Source of the DNA: Tritrichomonas foetus | Taxonomy: Eukaryota > Parabasalia > Tritrichomonadida > Tritrichomonadidae | NCBI GenBank assembly: GCA_001839685.1 | Contig: MLAK01001396.1 | Span: forward strand, 1-17,026 | Length of the DNA stretch: 17,026 nucleotides | Reading direction: 5' to 3' | Shown: in pieces, positions 14,062 to 17,026 of the stretch | Layout of the letters: each line of letters starts with the position of its first letter | Position numbering within the stretch: position 1 is the first letter of the stretch | The notes under the pieces: generated by a model | The model's input: only the letters and a program-made list of their open reading frames with translations | The model's database searches: none | What the model was told of the DNA's origin: nothing | Program-made: the position numbers and the translations under genes

Positions 14062-16752
14062 TTAAACGTTTTGTGTCTTCTTCATCAGTTGCACCAAATA
14101 AGAAATGGATTCATCTTGTAAGCAATCATTAATATAACTCTCTTCCATTTCCTTCTCTTTTTCAAGAGTATCTTCTGTATTTTCATCATCAATACTCCTT
14201 GCTATATCTTGTTTTGGTTGGTTTCTCAGGTTTCCTGATCTTACTAAGACATCTTCACCTTTTACAGTTCGCCCTTGATAAGGTCGAGCAACTTGAATTG
14301 GCTGAGAATTAACAATTTGTTTATAATTTTCTGCAACAAATTGTGCGGTTTTCAGACCATCAGATAATTGATTATATGTTCTTTGTTCTAAAGCAATCCG
14401 ATCATTTTCACATTTCTGCCAAATATCGCATTGTTGTTCCTGTATTGAAAGTGATCTTTCTCTCATTTTTTCTAATTTATTGCTTATTCTAATTTTATCA
14501 TCATGTAATGGTTTAACTTCCTCTTTTGATAGTTGTTCTCTTAATTCACTCCAAACTGCACCTTTCTTTAATTCTTTATATGATCGAATCATTAGTTCTT
14601 TAATTCGATCGGTTGGCTTACAATCACCTTCAGCAAGCTCTGGAAATTCACTTAAAAGTAAGAATAATCGAGCTCGAAAATCTAATTTGTACGCATTTTT
14701 CGGTGGATCTAAAGAGTTTTTATCTAGAAGCCATTCTTTATCAACTACAACTTTTTTAAGTGAATGACTTGCAAGTGGGTGACCATCTAGTGGATGATCA
14801 ATATCAATGATAATGCATTTATCATATCGAATATCAAGTCTTTCTTCCTCATCTCTCCACCATCGAACAATTGTACGTTGAATGTTGGAATTGGTCTTTA
14901 ATGATTTCCATAAAAGTGCAGCATCAATAAATGGTTGGTATTGCAAAAGATCTAGAAATAGCCCAACATATGCATACCTTAAAAGTGTTGGTGCTGAATC
15001 AGCACAGTCAAGAAGCATGAAAACTAATCTTTGATCTGTTTCAGTTAATTGAAAAGGTGCAATCGATCTTGTGCAATCAATTGCAGCCAGAACAACTTCA
15101 GCTGAATTACAGGTAAAGCATCGTTTTAGTATCTCTAAACCTTTCCTATCCATAAATGAACTTGTTGTTTCTTCACAATCTTGCATTAAAGATGCAAGTA
15201 CAGATAAAATCAATGAAAGTATTTGTTCATTACTTCGCGGAAGATCAAGAAGAGCATTTATTACAGATGGGGTTCGAAATATTGGTGTAAGATGCAGAAT
15301 TAAAAGTAAAATATAAAATAAAACATCATCTTCTACAGGATTTGCAATTAATTGCATGATTGTGTCACATCCATTAATTTCTTGGAAATATTTAATCATT
15401 TCTTCATCAATTACAAAACTTTTAAGCAATTGCAATGAATGAATAATTAGCTGATGTTTATGTTCTTCAAGATATTTTCCTAGAGGACCATTTAAAACAT
15501 TAACTTGATGTAAAATGAAATCCTGTTTAGCTGAATTTAAAGACGTCTTCATATGTAAAATTAATGCTAAATCTTGTGCTAAGAAAATGATTTCAATATC
15601 AACAGGTTCATGCGTTAGTCTTAAATTTCGTGTTTTAGTAGAATATCCAATTGTACATGCAACATCAGGTTGTAACAGTGAAACAGATTGAACGAGATCA
15701 AACATTTTATTAATTAAATTTTTTTCGAGATTGATAATTTCTGAATTCTTTAAGATCAAAATGATGATACTTAAAATCTCATTTCGTAGTTGTTTTTGAA
15801 CATTTTTGAAGGAACTAAATAATAATTCAACAAAAAGACTCCACATTGTTTGTAAAAATGTTTGAGTTCCGCATATTTTCATAGCTTCAGGTGATTCTTG
15901 GGTGAAGGAATTCAAAAATAGAAGAGAATGTGCAAATACACGAGTTGTACATAAAATTGATTTTGGATCTTTATTTGGTAAAGATGAGCTAATTTTAACT
16001 TCAGAATAATTCACGATTAAGTTTAAAACGTAATTAACAAATTCTGGTTTGATGCTTTTTGATTGCCCTCTTTTAACAAATTCAAAAAGTGCCCTAAAGC
16101 AATAAGCCAATAAATCACTACTACAATTTTCTGTGGAAATTCCATCAATCAATTCCATTAAAGTTTGAATGAAGGTAATAATTACAGAATCAACATGAAG
16201 TTGGGTAGGAATAAAAGAATATAAAGCAATTTGATCAGTGGCTGGATAAAAACTATAAAATGTGGAATCCGAATTGGTCATAAGGGGTCCACAGTTTTGT
16301 GCAAACCACAAAATCCCTTTGGATGCTTCTAGCTGCAATTCTGGATAGGGAAGTTTTATTATTGGACACAAAGATTCAAAAAATCCACCAATATGATGAA
16401 AACACCGTCGATCGTCACCGTTGCTAATTTTACGGAAAGGAACAATTGATAACGTAATGATTTGTTGTAAATGTGGAATGAAATCTTTCTTTCCTGCTTG
16501 TAATTGATGATAAAGATTAACAACGAGTTTTTGAAGCTGATCCAAATCAGTAACAAAGAATCCATCGCGATTTTCTGAAATGAGCTCTTCAAGGACTTCG
16601 GTTTGCCAAGCATCGCAATCTTCGGTTTCATCTCGACTAAATAATTCCTGGATTTTTGATCCATGCTCTCGCATGTAGGTTGTCTTTTCATTGCATTGCG
16701 CAGGATTACAGAAAGCAAATCCTGGAATCGGTTGATTTGATTTCTTTCTCAT
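14062..16752 (-). CDS. CFAP69: CFAP69-like cilia- and flagella-associated protein
   Basis: This 896-residue protein is mostly alpha-helical, with armadillo-like Leu/Ile-rich helices from about 65 to 615, then a helical, partly coiled-coil tail (730-815) and an acidic end. It resembles CFAP69 in length (the human protein has about 940 residues) and at several points. KQLRNEILSI at 320-329 matches a conserved RQLRN-DIL segment. RWWRDEEERLDIRYDK near 630-645 matches the LWRKEEKELG-RDK motif. A later block (DFRARLFLLL, then AVWSELREQL, then EEVKPLHDDK) follows the same order as in CFAP69. CFAP69 is a central-apparatus protein of motile axonemes, which fits a flagellate. The resemblance is judged by eye, from memory of the family. 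The stop reads TAAA; the start ATG 16752 is preceded by TCAAAT. Confidence 0.72.
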   Translation of the reverse strand: MRKKSNQPIPGFAFCNPAQCNEKTTYMREHGSKIQELFSRDETEDCDAWQTEVLEELISENRDGFFVTDLDQLQKLVVNLYHQLQAGKKDFIPHLQQIITLSIVPFRKISNGDDRRCFHHIGGFFESLCPIIKLPYPELQLEASKGILWFAQNCGPLMTNSDSTFYSFYPATDQIALYSFIPTQLHVDSVIITFIQTLMELIDGISTENCSSDLLAYCFRALFEFVKRGQSKSIKPEFVNYVLNLIVNYSEVKISSSLPNKDPKSILCTTRVFAHSLLFLNSFTQESPEAMKICGTQTFLQTMWSLFVELLFSSFKNVQKQLRNEILSIIILILKNSEIINLEKNLINKMFDLVQSVSLLQPDVACTIGYSTKTRNLRLTHEPVDIEIIFLAQDLALILHMKTSLNSAKQDFILHQVNVLNGPLGKYLEEHKHQLIIHSLQLLKSFVIDEEMIKYFQEINGCDTIMQLIANPVEDDVLFYILLLILHLTPIFRTPSVINALLDLPRSNEQILSLILSVLASLMQDCEETTSSFMDRKGLEILKRCFTCNSAEVVLAAIDCTRSIAPFQLTETDQRLVFMLLDCADSAPTLLRYAYVGLFLDLLQYQPFIDAALLWKSLKTNSNIQRTIVRWWRDEEERLDIRYDKCIIIDIDHPLDGHPLASHSLKKVVVDKEWLLDKNSLDPPKNAYKLDFRARLFLLLSEFPELAEGDCKPTDRIKELMIRSYKELKKGAVWSELREQLSKEEVKPLHDDKIRISNKLEKMRERSLSIQEQQCDIWQKCENDRIALEQRTYNQLSDGLKTAQFVAENYKQIVNSQPIQVARPYQGRTVKGEDVLVRSGNLRNQPKQDIARSIDDENTEDTLEKEKEMEESYINDCLQDESISYLVQLMKKTQNV

Positions 16753-17026
16753 AATTTGAATAACGTATATTTACATTTGACCATTAATTCACCCTATTGT
16801 AAACTATCTCAAATATCATCAATTTTTGAGAACACCATGATCAACCATAAGATTTCTATTGGGTGTATTTCTGATATCAGGCAGTAATCATGCTCATTAA
16901 GGCAAGATGGCTGTCCACATGAAAATTCCGAAAATTCATAATGAATTAGTTGTTTTTATACCTGTCCAAACCTTCAATCATCCTTCAATAATCATAGATA
17001 TTTTCCTCCTATATGAAAGGTTTACA
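16753..17026. other. Upstream region of the CFAP69-like gene
   Basis: This 274-base tail of the window contains no open frame of note on either strand, no tRNA and no clear repeat. Its left end should include the promoter of the CFAP69-like gene. Confidence 0.5.

Noticed and set aside
1..17026. CRISPR array, insertion sequence or phage-like system
   Set aside because: No spaced direct repeats, transposase or terminal repeats were seen, and the genes are plainly eukaryotic.

Overview
This is a window of nuclear DNA from an AT-rich, gene-dense, apparently intronless microbial eukaryote. The best guess is a parabasalid (trichomonad), possibly Tritrichomonas or Trichomonas. Reasons: single-exon genes; very short inferred 5' leaders, with trichomonad-type Inr sequences (TCA-Y-T-W) 11-16 bases before three start codons; stop codons that form a TAAA (the trichomonad poly(A) signal) in four genes; a flagellar protein; and divergent kinases of kinds abundant in that group. 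The species is inferred, not demonstrated.

Layout from left to right: 1-786, non-coding, with a 24-bp perfect palindrome; 787-2028 (+), a heterotrimeric G-protein alpha subunit with a long Pro/Gln N-terminal spacer; 2286-3592 (-), a CAMK-like protein kinase split by a one-base frameshift inside its ATP-binding lobe; 4119-6041 (+), a doublecortin domain joined to a P-loop NTPase; 6594-7742 (+), a proline/glycine-rich protein with repeated basic Met/Arg/Trp segments; 8066-8974 (+), a CDK-like pseudokinase that has lost both catalytic aspartates; 9066-10952 (-), an MCM-like protein with an intact zinc finger but an erased ATPase site; 11220-12377 (+), a probable MAN1/Src1-type nuclear-envelope protein; 12378-12871, a gap with minus-strand coding-like fragments; 12872-13810 (-), a divergent ubiquitin-specific protease; 13854-13926 (-), tRNA-Thr(AGU) with its Pol III terminator; 14062-16752 (-), a CFAP69-like central-apparatus protein; 16753-17026, nothing recognisable.

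The genes do not form a pathway or an operon. Common themes are signalling (G alpha and two kinases), microtubules and flagella (DCX-NTPase, CFAP69), and the nucleus (MCM-like, MSC protein). The main interest is that several proteins keep a fold while losing its chemistry (pseudokinase, MCM-like), and that the doublecortin-NTPase fusion and the repeat-bearing Pro-rich protein look unusual. Short inverted repeats and a recurring TTCACTT/AAGTGAA heptamer in the upstream regions are candidates for control elements.
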